NCBI GenBank assembly: GCA_025403435.1
Contig: CM046350.1
Span: forward strand, 8,777,512-8,841,511
Direction: 5' to 3'
From: Artocarpus heterophyllus
Taxonomy: Eukaryota; Streptophyta; Magnoliopsida; Rosales; Moraceae
DNA: 64,000 nucleotides
Shown here: in pieces, positions 36,901-48,510 of the stretch
Layout of the letters: the number at the start of each line of letters is the position of its first letter
How positions within the stretch are numbered: the first letter of the stretch is position 1
Translations under genes and position numbers: made by a program
The notes under the pieces: generated by a model
Database searches by the model: none
Seen by the model: only the letters and a program-made list of their open reading frames with translations
Told to the model about the DNA's origin: nothing

Positions 36901-37391
36901 TAGTTGATTGCACGTCTGTTCAACTGGGTTAACCTTTATTAAAATAAAGTTTTAAAAACGTCAACAGTTTGAATGGATTGCTAAAGAGCCTTTTTCATTT
37001 ACTTCCCGTTGAAATCCTTAAAGAAGCATTGGTGGACCTAGAATGACTAAAAGATATTCTCTCTAAAATTCTTTTCGGCTCTCAGCATCATTTCGTTAGA
37101 ATTCGTTTCTGTATTAATTTCGGTTGGTCAAGTCATTTATAAATTGTTTGAATGGTTTCTTTCATGCAATAAGATAACTACCATTAACCCAAGGAGTGTT
37201 GGTTGGAATGGTCAGGCCTGTGGTTTGCTCCCATACGGTCTGGGGTTCGAACCTCCTCATAGGCACCTATATGACAAAAGTTATTGTTTACTTCCAAAGA
37301 TTGTAGGGTTTGGCGGAAGGTAAATTTCCAAAAAAAATAAGATAACTACCATTATATTTTCTAAGCATTTTTTCCCAATGCAGATGTTTGA
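33919..37391 (+). CDS. SYS1: SYS1-like Golgi membrane protein
   Basis: Small multi-pass membrane protein. In yeast and animals SYS1 recruits an ARL-family GTPase to the trans-Golgi; the plant role is inferred from the family. Coding exons: 33919-34142, 34347-34573 and 37384-37391, all with GT/AG borders. They sum to 459 nt, giving 152 residues, the usual size. The protein starts 'MFYGAVVWDPWLIV' and has about four hydrophobic segments. It includes 'LVYFFDFSSITASTVTGW', 'SLAGAGYLVYLIERAKKCLD' across the first junction, and 'GGWPSSVTWWIVNGTGI'. The final exon supplies only the second and third bases of an Asn codon, then Val and the stop. The ATG is the first that gives the family N-terminus; a 5' UTR of several hundred bases, perhaps with an intron, lies upstream. 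Intron 2 is 2.8 kb and loaded with repeats. Confidence 0.93.
34573..35010 (+). repeat. Intron duplication, unit 1
   Basis: From the exon-2 donor onward, this stretch has a diverged direct copy at about 36035-36415. Shared landmarks include 'tgacatttgga' and 'ggcattgtctttctcatt'. The two units bracket the minisatellite, so part of intron 2 was duplicated in tandem. Confidence 0.75.
35320..35868 (+). repeat. Minisatellite: four ~137-bp units in SYS1 intron 2
   Basis: Units start near 35320, 35461, 35601 and 35736. Each runs from 'tttccaatactcttggtatt' through 'gaatcaacaagtttat' to 'ggactttaggaagaact', with substitutions and small deletions between units. No splice consensus or open frame is conserved across units. 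Confidence 0.88.
35941..35990 (+). repeat. 25-bp tandem doublet
   Basis: The unit starting 'gcatcagttggtatgagag' occurs twice back to back. It resembles a retrotransposon primer-binding region only loosely, and there are no LTRs nearby. Confidence 0.7.
36035..36415 (+). repeat. Intron duplication, unit 2
   Basis: Diverged direct copy of 34573-35010, lacking the exon edge and with a shortened middle part. It starts near 'aaggactttttacc', which matches the splice-donor side of unit 1 but with the donor GT context changed. Confidence 0.75.
36438..36856. mobile_element. MITE with GAGCATCTC ends in SYS1 intron 2
   Basis: The left end 'gagcatctctaatgtaatg' is mirrored by 'tttgtattggagatggtc' on the right. 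The interior has further inverted pieces ('tatgctaaactttg' and 'caaagtttagcata'). No coding region was seen. Several plant MITE families have this kind of end; I did not assign a superfamily. Confidence 0.65.
37187..37335 (+). mobile_element. tRNA-derived SINE next to the last splice acceptor of SYS1
   Basis: A 149-bp insertion with an A-rich tail is flanked by a perfect 19-bp direct repeat beginning 'aataagataactacc' (37168-37186 and 37336-37354). It contains a canonical polymerase III B box, 'ggttcgaacc', at 37244-37253 and an A-box-like 'tggttggaatgg' at 37200-37211. These features define a plant SINE. It ends 48 bp before the exon-3 boundary at 37384. Confidence 0.88.
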
Positions 37392-38736
37392 CATATGAGG
37401 AACTCGGAGACAACCAAATTCCTTGTGGGATTTTTATTCCCTTTTCTTCATTGATTTAGAGGAGATTTTGTACCAGGCTCAAGAATTCCATACTTCATCC
37501 GTGACGTGAAGATAAACAGTCTATTCTATAGATTTGTTTTTTTTCCCCTACGATTGTGCAAATGACAAAGGACCACAAGTGTAAAACTTTTCAAGTCATT
37601 CACATTTAGAGCGGGTGTCCATTTTGTTAGGAAGCCTTTTTTAAGTGTACAGTTGTAGGTGGCTTGTAGTGATGCAATGCATGATACTCTTTTTCTTTTT
37701 TTTTTTTTATTATTATTTATTCTGCGTTTTTTTTTTTTCAACCTTTCTGCCTTTTGGCTCTTAATCTGTTGGGTTTACTTGTCTTTATATTGTCAATTAA
37801 GAGGGCTGTGTGTACCTTTCTATCGCTGCTTTGTGCTGCTTATATTGTTTTCCTGTCTTTTTATGGTTCATTATGGATTTATGAATAGAACCAAATACAA
37901 TCTTGGATTATTGAGTGTGTTACTTGTTTTCTCATTGCAAAATATTTTAGATTAGCCGCATATTCTAGCTGATGTTATGTCTGTCATTATTGTTAGTAGA
38001 TGCTAATTGAATATAAGATGGACTCCCACTCCGAAACTTTTCTTGAATTTTTTTCAAGGCAGGGCCAGATTTTGTGATTGCAGTCTGTTGGTTTTGAAAG
38101 TAAGATCGATTTTCAATGTTAAGGTATAGAGTTTGAATCCAATTCTCCAACAAGTTTAGAAAATGAAAAATAGATGGTTTTTTTTATAAGAGCAATTGAG
38201 AGTTCTTTTATGAAGGGCAGAAGAATTTGAAATAATACCTCAGTATTTGAGAAAAAAAAAAAAAGAAAAAAAAAACAGCAACAACAGACGAGGATCTTAC
38301 TTTTTAGTTGACTCTATCTGCAACCACATATGGTGGTGCTTTCTCTCTCTCTCTCTCTCTAAAAAAGCAGCAGTACTCATAGAGCCAAAACAAACCAGAT
38401 GAAACAAGAAGTTAAACATAAAGAGAACAAGTTTGAAATTTTCATCACATGCTTGATGCTACATTTGATCATAGCCCAAAAGGCTGAATGGATTATCTCA
38501 GAAACAAAAATTCTACAACCCTCAACAAGACAAAAGCTAAAATGTCTCTCTTCGTCATATTTTTGACATGCCGCAAAAATGTTCACAAGTGAGGAAAGAA
38601 AATAAATAAAACAAAAACATTTTTCCCCGGTACATACAGTTGTTAACAAGTAAAAAATGCCCCCCAAAAGTTCTGTATGCTAACAAGTGTTGGACGTCTC
38701 TTGGTCCTCTTACAACTTGTCCTTCTTTGTAGTCAA
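37392..38736. other. Convergent 3' regions of SYS1 (plus) and SULTR3 copy 2 (minus)
   Basis: SYS1 and SULTR3 copy 2 face each other with 1345 bp between stop codons. The left part should contain the SYS1 3' UTR. About 38370-38736 is a plausible 3' UTR for copy 2 on the minus strand. Small CT and A-rich runs occur (38340-38360). The short open frames here are not supported. Confidence 0.55.
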
Positions 38737-41700
38737 TCAAGGCTTTTCTTGAGCCTTATATTGTGATGAAATGTCCCCTATAGCTTCTTCAACTGTTAGA
38801 TATACTCCATTACTTCCAAAGGCTTCCAAGACATTTGATTGTAGTAGTTTTTCCATCACAGTTCCACCAGGATTTGCCAACACAAGCTGAGAATATAAAA
38901 ATTAAACCCACATATTAGCACCAAACATAGTTATTTTTATGAACCACAAAAAAAAAAGGGGAAAAAAAAATGGCTCCTCTTGAAAAACAATGAAAAGAAA
39001 TTTCTTACCTGAAGTGATCTTTTTTCTAGCATCTTTCTGAGCTCACGTACCATGTCAATACCACTGGTGTCTATTGCAGTAACAGCTGAGAAAGAAATAG
39101 TAAAATTGTGAGGGGCAAAAACCAAACTATATATATATATATATATATATTAGTGAGCTTTTTTTGTTCTCTCTTGTGTAAAATCTGTACCTGTCATGTC
39201 CAAGATTACGCATTTTAATGAGCTGTCGTTGGCTGATTCTATCCTCTCTTCTTCCTCTCGAACCCATCTTAATAGTCTGCACTTGGAAGAATTCCTCAAG
39301 TCAGAAAACCATGGCTTGAAAAAATACATATACTTTAGCAAACTAGTAGAAAATATTATAGCTAAAAGGGGGGGTCAAAACTGACCTTTCTTGGAGGTAA
39401 GTTGAATTTGCAAAGTAGATGGGGGATTCAATGGCAAGTATGAGAAATGAAGGAATTCTCAAAGCTTCTCTGTATCTGTTGAGGTTTTGGAATACTTGAG
39501 TTCCGGGAATATTTCCGAGGTCCATAGTGTTTGGCCTGGTCACATGTAGAAGAATCTTGAAAACTGAGACTCCAACCTGTAGTCCATACAAAACAAGGGT
39601 TAAATGCTGATAATGCAAATGACTAACAACGAGAAAGACGAAAAATTTTCAAAACAAACAGTGATGTCTTACCGCAATGGCGAGACCAAGCGGGACAGAA
39701 ATGAAAAGAACGCCAAGAAAGGAGGATAAACAAGCCACAAAATCGAGCTTGTCAACTTTCCACAAGCTGTATGCGGACTGATAGTCGATTAATCCAATCA
39801 CGGCAGTTATGATGATGGCTGCTAAGATGACATTGGGTGTGTAATAGAAAAGCGGCATGAGGAACAGCAGGGTCACGAGCACAGCTGAGGACATTATGAT
39901 GTTAGAGACGACTGTTTTCGCTCCAGCATTGTAGTTCACCGCGGATCTAGAGAACGACCCTGAGAGAAAAAGAAAGTGTTTATTAGATATTGCTAAGGGC
40001 CAACACCATGCTATGGAAAAAAAATTGTCAAAGTGAGAGGAAGATCATAATTACCAGTAGTAACGTAGCAAGAAGAACAAGAACCGGCTATGTTCATAAG
40101 CCCAATGGCGATCATTTCTTTGTTTCCATCAACTTGGTAGTTCTCCAAAGATGCAAATGTTCTTCCTACTGCAACTCCTTCCTGGAATGTAGGAAAAGGG
40201 CATAATAGTTATTAAGTGTTTGATATTTTCAGCTTCATATATACTTGTAAGAAATTGTCTAGAAACCAAAAAAAAAGAAAAGAAAAAAGGCATTAGATTA
40301 CTTACAGTGAGGGACAAGATCCCAGTAACAATTCCAGTTTTGAGAGCAAGCCCAAGATATTTTCCACTGAAATATAACATGTTTGCAGAGGGTGGATTAA
40401 GTCCCTTTGGAAGATGGCCAATCTATTACAAAAAATAAAAAAATAAAAAAGGTTAGATTATTTATCAAGAGAAGCTAAAGGGACAAAACTTTTGATATAG
40501 GAAGTAAGATGCCGGCTCTTACAATTGAGATGTTTCGTGACTTTGAACTCAGAAAGAAAACTATGAGCGTTGAAAGAAGAACCGATGTTAATGGGGCAGC
40601 TGCTGAAATCCAGAAGAGTTTTGGCTTTCTCGCGCTCTGCAACAAGAAGTTAAGATTGTTATCTCAAGAAGCCAAAGAACCAATGTTGACCAAATATTTG
40701 GTGCACTACTTTACCATGGCTTGTAGAGGTACTTACTATGCGTCTTGTTGCCAGGAGAAACAATAAGAAGCAGAATCCCATTATAATAGTTTGCCAAGAC
40801 CACTGCACATGATTGAGCAAGGTTAATGAAAAGGTTACACAGTTAGAAAAGTCACTTTCAATTTTCTTTTTGACACCCTTTTAACTTCTCTAACTGTATT
40901 ACTTTGCAAAATATGGAGAAAAATAAAGAATATTCTGAAGAGCTAAGTTCAAAAGAAAAAAGGAATTGGCACTTGCTTATTTATATTTATTTAGAACAAA
41001 AGGGTAATCTAGAAGTCTACCCGACCTATAATAAAATATATTAGCCTAATAGGAACTTTTTTTTTTTTTTTTTTTTTTATATAATCTAATAGGAACCTTT
41101 TGATAGAAATTAAAAAGTGCCCTTTACTGAGAAAAAAAAATCAAATGAATCTAGATTAAAGCAATGATAGTAATTTGTACATCCTATCAGGCACCAACTT
41201 AGGATTGATTTATTCCACTCTGTTGCGTATTCCCATTACTTAAAAAAAAGAAAAAAGAAAAAAGAACAACATTGAAAATTTTATTGCCCTTTGGGTTAGC
41301 CATTTTTTATTTTTTTATTTTTACCTCATTTCTGTGGTCGACAACGGAGGACAAAACAGGTGCCAATTGCATTTTGCTTGTGAAGTGAACGATTCCAAGC
41401 AACCCTTTAAGCTGTTGTAACGAAACAATGACTGCAGCACCAGCCATGAATCCAAGCAAAGTTGCCTTTGAGAGAAAATCAATTATGAATCCCAACCTGT
41501 AAATAAAAAACATCAAAATAAATCAGATTAAAAATTCTTCTAAATTCTGTCCCTATCATTAAGTTTTTTGTCACGTTTTTTTTTTTCCCAGTCAAAATCA
41601 GAAGAGTTAGAGAATAGAGTTACTACCTTAGAAGACCCAAAGAAGATTGGAAAACGCCAGCAAAAAAGGTGGCTGTGAAAGCCAGTTTAAGATAAAGGGT

Positions 41701-42888
41701 TGGCTCTTGAACGGGAGAAACTGTCTCACTCAACATTGATCCCATAACTAAAGAAGCTATTGAAACTGGACCAACTCCCAGATGTCTTGAACTTCCCAGA
41801 ACAGAATATATCAGTGGCGGTACAAAACTTGAGTCTGCATGTTTAACATAAGATTATTAATTAATGTTTATTCCATTAAATTAATTTTGGTTTAGTTAAA
41901 CGCATCTAAAAAAAAGACAAAATAAGAGTTTGTATGGATTTCGAGATACTAACATAGTCCGACTATTGGAGGCAAATTTGCAAGCTTCGCATAGCTGATT
42001 CCCTGCAACATATTAAGAACTAATTAACAAACTGTTTTTTTTTTTTCCTACTCTAACAGAATTGCAATTAAAAAATAATAGGAAAAAGAACAATATTATA
42101 TACATATGTATGTAGAGAGAGGGAGAGAGTTTGAAACAAATTGGTCAGGAGAATTTCACGATTTGTTATTCAAAGAAAGGAGAAAATAAAGACCAAGTGG
42201 TCATGCGTCTTTAATATCATATAGGATAATCTTCAATGACTTATATTAACATATGGGAAGTTATTAATAGCGTCAACTGTAGCTTAAATACAAGATTTAA
42301 CATACAATAAATAAGCACACACTTGGAGAGAGAGAGAGTGAGAAGAATGAAATCATGAAAGAATCAAAACCCGGACCCCAATTGAATCAAAAAAAAATGT
42401 AATATATGCAGACTCCAATTTTTATACTAATCTCGTGAACATTCTGTTTCTGCATTTGGTCATATGTGCAAAAGAGAAACAGAGAAGAGAAGTTTTTTTT
42501 TTCTTTTTTTTTTTTCTGTGTGTGTCTCGCCCACCTGTGGGATTGCCAGGCTGGCAATGGTGAGGCCGGAGATGATGTCAGACCTGAGGAGCTTGAGGGT
42601 GTAGTGAGGGCCCCACTGGAAGATGGGGAAGAGGAACTGGAGACCCAGAAGCATTTTCATGGGGAGGCTGGTCTGGTTGTGGAAATCGTGAAGTGGGTCG
42701 TCCGGGAAGAAGATCTCCGAGATTCTCCGCTTCAACTTCTGGAAAGTGGTCTGCTTTGGAGGCAAGCAAACCTTGTGAATCTCCATTGTTATTGCTACTT
42801 CTGATACCACATCTGAGGAGGAAGGTGGGATTCTCACGACCGTTTCATGGCTTGAAACATCTTCCACTCTGTTTGAGTTCAAACCCAT
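38737..42888 (-). CDS. SULTR3: SULTR3-type sulfate/anion transporter, copy 2 (canonical)
   Basis: SulP/SLC26-family anion transporter, group 3. Minus-strand coding exons: 42535-42888, 41954-42002, 41627-41834, 41325-41496, 40737-40802, 40523-40636, 40306-40422, 40055-40181, 39673-39959, 39386-39576, 39191-39276, 39009-39085, 38737-38886. Every exon has the same length as in copy 1, again giving 665 residues plus stop with GT/AG borders. It keeps family-typical residues where copy 1 has changed: Trp264 in 'WSWQT', '[10 protein letters not shown]', '[10 protein letters not shown]', '[11 protein letters not shown]' and Ile453. The STAS domain retains '[12 protein letters not shown]'. Intron 1 is 532 bp against 188 bp in copy 1 because of an extra ~345 bp. 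By comparison this is the more likely functional copy. Substrate (sulfate or another anion such as phosphate) cannot be told from sequence. Confidence 0.95.
42127..42470. repeat. Extra sequence in intron 1 of SULTR3 copy 2
   Basis: Copy 1 passes directly from its GA-repeat to 'aaacagagaagagaag', whereas copy 2 has about 345 bp between these points. The extra block has GA repeats near both edges (42115-42130 and 42325-42340). No inverted ends or target duplication were clear, so insertion here or deletion in copy 1 are both possible. Confidence 0.7.
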
Positions 42889-43006
42889 TTTGTTGTTGTT
42901 GTTTGTTTTGTGTTTCTGCTAAGAAAGACGTAAGAAGAATAAGAAGAAAGTACTAGAAAGGAGAGAAAAAGTTTTTTTTTTTGAAGAGAATGAGAGTGTG
43001 GGATTG

Positions 43007-43015
43007 CAATTTATA
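43007..43015 (-). promoter_or_regulatory. Probable TATA box of SULTR3 copy 2
   Basis: The minus strand reads 'ctataaattg' about 120 nt upstream of the ATG at 42888, matching the box of copy 1 in sequence and context. Confidence 0.6.
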
Positions 43016-46000
43016 GTGGGAAGAAGACATGGGATGGGAGGGAGGCCTTGTTCTCGTAGTGGAGTGGCAGTAACAGTGAACAGTAGTCTGTTTTTGTCCT
43101 CTGCTTCCGTGTGAGGGCAATTTCGTCATTTCAAGTTTTACCTTTTTTTTTTTTTTTTTTTTTTTTCCGTGTGATGACAATAACACCGGTTAATCAATGA
43201 GGGTGGAACAGGCAAATAGAGAAGAAGAAAAAAGCGACTTTTTTTTTTAAACAAAAAATATGATAATGACTAAACTGCCAAAAACAAAACACAGAAAAAG
43301 TCTCCTATAAAATTGGACATCGAAAAGGTGGTTTGGATAACATCATAAATAATAAAATTCTTCAAAAAAAAAAAAAAGGATTAGGACAATTCTATGTTAG
43401 AACAGAAAGAGGAGAAATTTGACACTATTTATCATGAACCTAATATATTGCGCTTTAATTGGTCGTTGTGTTTTACATGAAGTTTTGTACAAAATAGTTC
43501 TTATTTAACTTTTGAACCTTCCATAAGTAGGGAAAAAAATAGTAAAAGTCGAAATATAATTGTTAGATTAATTACTAAAACTGACACCATTGTTTTGATA
43601 AAATTCCTTGTGTGTTATTTCCTTTGGTAATTTTAGTCACTCACGCAGTATATGGTCAATCTATGTTTTTAGTAAATTTAGAAATTTTTTTATCTGTCTT
43701 TCCTAATACGAAATAAATGCTTTTATTATACATAGATAAATATCACAATTGTATGACGCTTAGGTACATTGATGAGTTAAGACCTATCGATTTTTATACT
43801 GATACAATAATGCTAACTAATGTACCTCAGTTTGGATTGACTAGTTGAAGTCATTGAATATTGTTAAACTTTCTTAATTTTATTTTTATGCTTAAAAATC
43901 AAATTTATTTAACTCTTTTTTAAGCTATTGTTTGGCAAACCGGTTCGAACAAATAACAGTGTAAAATTGTATACGCTATTGTGTAAATCAAAAATCTATT
44001 ATAGTTTTTTAACCAATTTTTCAATTCAAACAAATTTAACAAATCCCATTAATAATTTTATAATAAAATCTATAATATATTATTTGATACATGTAAATAT
44101 ACAAGTAGATATGAGTTGAAATAAGAACCCGAAGCTTCAAGCCAAGGGGCAAGGGTTGAGATACTTTTATCATATAGTTTAATTACATTGGCATACTCCG
44201 ACTGACATGAATTGCCCGACAAAAGCTGCCCGTTTAAAGACGTTTATCCATCAATTTGTGAACCCTAATTATTCTTAAAATACTTAATTTTTCTTTTAAT
44301 CTTTTTTTATTATTTTTATAAAAAAATTAAAGATAGAAAAATTTGAATTTTAATAAAAATTTGAATTTTAATAATGTTAAATTGATTAATTTAACTTTAA
44401 ATTTAAAATAATTTGTGTAATAAATTTAAAATAATTTGTGCAAATCATCTTGTACATAAGTAATATTTTAATTTTTTAAATCCCATCTTATTCTTCATGA
44501 GTAGTGAAGTTAATTAATCCAATTTTTCTTGCTAAGATTCTGCTACAATTAGTAACTAAAATTTTGTCTTGAAATTTTAGAGGAATAAGAAAGAAAAGAA
44601 AAAGATTATATAGCGTAATAAACACTTTTGATTAGAAAAAAAAATTTGATTCATATTACATAATATAATATTATATATAAATATACGTCTTCTTTTATAA
44701 AGTGATATATATATATTATATAGGTGACTCCGTGGCCAACTCCAATTATACAAGTTTTACTTGGCCATACTTTTATTAAAGACACCTAATTAACAAAAAG
44801 TTTTAGAGGACACTGAATTAAAGAATGCAAGACTTTAATTTTCTTTTCTTTTCTTTTCTTTTTTCCCTTGAAAGTTTAGAGTTTACTCATATATGTGATT
44901 TTCTCAATTTATTTTTTTTCCATATCAACAAATTACTCATCATAATTCATAACAAACAAACCATAGAATATTTAAATAACACCAATATATATATTTTATA
45001 TACACACACAACACCCATGAAACAAAAACGCGAAACTGAAATCACACTGAATTTACCTGGCTGGTTTTACCATATAATGAAAACTTAACTGAAGCGTAAC
45101 ATAGACTTATATAGGCTAATAATTCCTAGCCTGTTTAGAATCTTAAATCAAATAGGATTTTGGTTTGGAATAGTTTATCTTAAGCTGCTTATGGTTTAGG
45201 GAAATTCTATTTACACCCCAATATTTCTAAAAGCACCTCAAAATAAAAATATTAAGTTTAAAATTTATAATTATCTACTTAGAATCTATTATATTCCACA
45301 ATACCCTCGTGATAGAGAAAAAAAAAAAACCCTTGGAGTAAAAATAACAACAACAACAACGATAATAAATCCTCCATTCTCAAATTTGATGTTTGTTTGT
45401 TTGTTTTTTAAACTTTTAAGAGTACGTTTGGGTCCATTATATTTTACTGGGTTGAAAATAAAATAAAAAAAAAAAAACTTGCAACTTTAAAATGATAGAA
45501 GTGGGTTTTTCATCAAATGCATAAGTTAAAATTTCTCTGATATGTTGGCTTTGGAATCTTTTACGCTCGGCAATCGAGGACGCAATCCCTTTACTTGGCA
45601 AACCTGCAGTTTGTGTTCTTAAACTAAAAGCATGATTATCATAAAATTCCTCTACTGGTGTTGCGGCAGTTTCTTTGCTTCTTTGCTTTTTTTTTTACGG
45701 GTGAGCAGTTTCTTTGTTAAGTATGAAAGAATTGTGTAACAAAGAGATAGTCTTAGGCTAAGGGATCTATCGAGTCCAACCCAAACGGTGAAGGTTGTCC
45801 TTGCAGAATTGGAAGGCGAATTGGTAGGGGATTTAAAACTGATTATTGGGGTGTACCTCAAGGGTATTTAAGGAATATAAAAGTTCTAATATTAAAGTAG
45901 ATAATTTTAAATTTTAAATTTTTATTTTGAGATGCCTTTAGAAATATTTGATATATGAATAGAATTTTCCTATAGCTTATTTTATCTAAAAGTTGCTTAT

Positions 46001-48095
46001 GAGCTCGTTTGAACGACTTATAGAAAAGTATTTGTGGCTTTTTTAAGTACTTATTAAATAAGTCAAGCCAAAAATGCTTATATAATAAAAAAAAACTTAT
46101 AAAAAGCTTTTTTATTTACAGTTTTAACCTTATTTTTAAGAATATCAGATTTAAAATCAATTCATATCTTTGAATTACAGTACTTTTTATATCAATTAGG
46201 GTTTTTGACTTTTTAACCAAACAGGTTCAAAAGCTCTTCTAAAATCAAAAAGCATTTTTTTATACAATATCAAAATACTAATTAAAAAGCCCTAACTTAT
46301 GCTTCTCTCTTCTACTGCTTAAAAATAAAATCACAAGCTATCCCAAGTGGGCATAGGTAAACTTGTTGGAAAATAGCTTAAAAAAACATGTTGAAATACC
46401 ATTTTTAGGCTCAATTTTGAGTAGAACTCACTATGCATTAGTGATAGATCAAGGCAGAAACTTGTTCTCCTCTATGTGAAGTCGAAATAGTATATCTAGA
46501 TACTCAAAATGGTAAACAGGTGAATGAAAAATTGACACCCAATATACACATGCACATGTAAAATTTCAAAGCTAAAGTAGAAAAATTCTTGTCCGGAAAA
46601 AGAGTGAAGACATGGTCTCTTCCCTAAACCTTATATAATGGACCCTCCATTTTGTTATTCAATATACATAAATACATAGTCTTCTTTACATTCAGTAATT
46701 CTCTAGAGTCTTTAAGTTTTTAGTATGGTAAAGTTTGGGAAAATTTGATATTATTACTAACAACGTTAATAATAATTATTTGACTTCGAATCAAGCTCAA
46801 AACACAAAATCCTCAACATGTGCACCAGGTACACATACAAATCAGCCATTAAAAATGTGACCTAATCATATGTACACATACAAATCAACCGTAAAGAGTC
46901 TTAAAACAATTAATAGGATTATAAGTAGTTAAATGTGTCGGAAAATACCTTAGAAAAAGGACAATTTACAAAAACGGCCCTTAAAAAACATCTTTTTAAG
47001 ATTGCCATCTTAAAAATCTCTTTTTAAAACTGTCCCTTTTAATAAAAGAAAAGTGATTTATTAAAAGTTTAAGTTACCCTTCATCATTTAATTAAACAAG
47101 GTGATTTATTAAAAATCTAAATTACCCTCCCTTCTCACTCTCTCACATAGTAGATAACTTCAATCGCCTACATGGGGTGCCGAATTGTAACATGATAAGT
47201 TAGAATTTATCAGATTTTAATATATTTTATTGAAACAAAGCGTCAGCACAAGGTATCAGATTGTAACCTGATAGGTTCCAACTAATTCCAACATATTTTT
47301 CTTGAAACAAAAAGCACCAACTACCTCAAATCACTGGCATGGGATGTCGGATTGTAATTTGGTAGGTTTCAAAATTAGAACCCACCAGATTTCAATATTT
47401 TTTTTTGAAACAAAAAATGTCAACCGTCTCCAATCGTCAATTTAAGGCGCCATATTATAACTTAGTAGATTTCAAAATTAAAATCTACTAAATTTCAACA
47501 TATTTTCTTTGTCGACATTGCCTAAGCATGCATGGATCATTGGAGGGGGAATGTGCATGTCTTGAGATTTTCTATTTCTTTTGTTTTTTTTTTTCTTCAA
47601 TGATACTTTGGGTTTTTATATAGTTAAAGTTGAGCATTGTTCGGTCCAAAATATGAGATATTTATTTCTAAAAAATATGATAAATAAGTTCCACATAGCT
47701 ACTTGGTCGCAGTTATGAGATACCCGTAACATCATACGGTGATTGGACCTGATCATGACCCTCAAGATCTATATATGCTGTCTACACTAAAAGATAGTTT
47801 TAATTGATTTGATATTTTGATTCTTAAGCTAGAATTCTCGAGTCTCTTGACGATATATGTTAGCTTCTTCCATAATCATTCTAAAATTAGTCAACATAAT
47901 AACTTTTAATTTAATTGACACCTTGTATACTCAACTTTTAATTAAATTGGTACGTTGAATGCTTGGTTGTCAAGTTGGTCGAATCTGGGGGATGATAGGG
48001 AGTATGCACCCACAACATGCGTTTGGTTCAAAGTTTGCATAAAAAATTAGAACAGAAATTTATCTTTTATCCTTTTTCTTTTTTTAGAAAAAACA
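43016..48095. other. Upstream flank of SULTR3 copy 2, paralogous to copy-1 flank
   Basis: It aligns by eye with 5666-6700 plus 15779-20900. It shows the empty site of the gypsy element near 43850 and contains the inverted-repeat element at about 45199-45972. No gene was seen; the short open frames lack family resemblance. Confidence 0.6.
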
Positions 48096-48510
48096 CTCTA
48101 TTAAAATTTTTAACTATAAGTTCAAATTATGAAACAAACGAACCGTTGGTTTTTTTTAAGTCGTGAACCTTTTTGGCCTGTAAAATGGAATATATAGTCA
48201 ATGACCTTATCAAAGCTCAAAGAGAGATTGCCCTTTACTCGGCTACGGCTGTTGAAGAATATTGGTGTGCACAATGGTGACACTTTTACTTGTTTGGCCA
48301 ACGTATACATCTGACTTTTAGATTGTAAATATTGCTTGGGAATCATACGCAAGGTTGAAGACTACTAGTTATATATCTCAAATACATATATAGGGTGTTT
48401 GACAAATGTGATTAGAACCATTTTTATGGTTCAAAACACTATAGCATATGAGAGCTTTACACTGTTTGATATATTTTTTTATAGTTTTAACCATAGTTGT
48501 CAAATACACT
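48096..48510. repeat. Copy-2-specific segment containing a small MITE
   Basis: Copy 1 lacks most of this segment: near 21050 its sequence passes quickly to 'atcagcagctagaac'. The right part (about 48392-48508) is a small-MITE copy with ends 'gggtgtttgacaaatg' and 'gttgtcaaatacac'. The left part has no clear identity. Confidence 0.6.

Noticed and set aside
37200..37253. Possible tRNA gene because of the B box
   Set aside because: No cloverleaf can be formed. The 19-bp target duplication and A-rich tail show a SINE.
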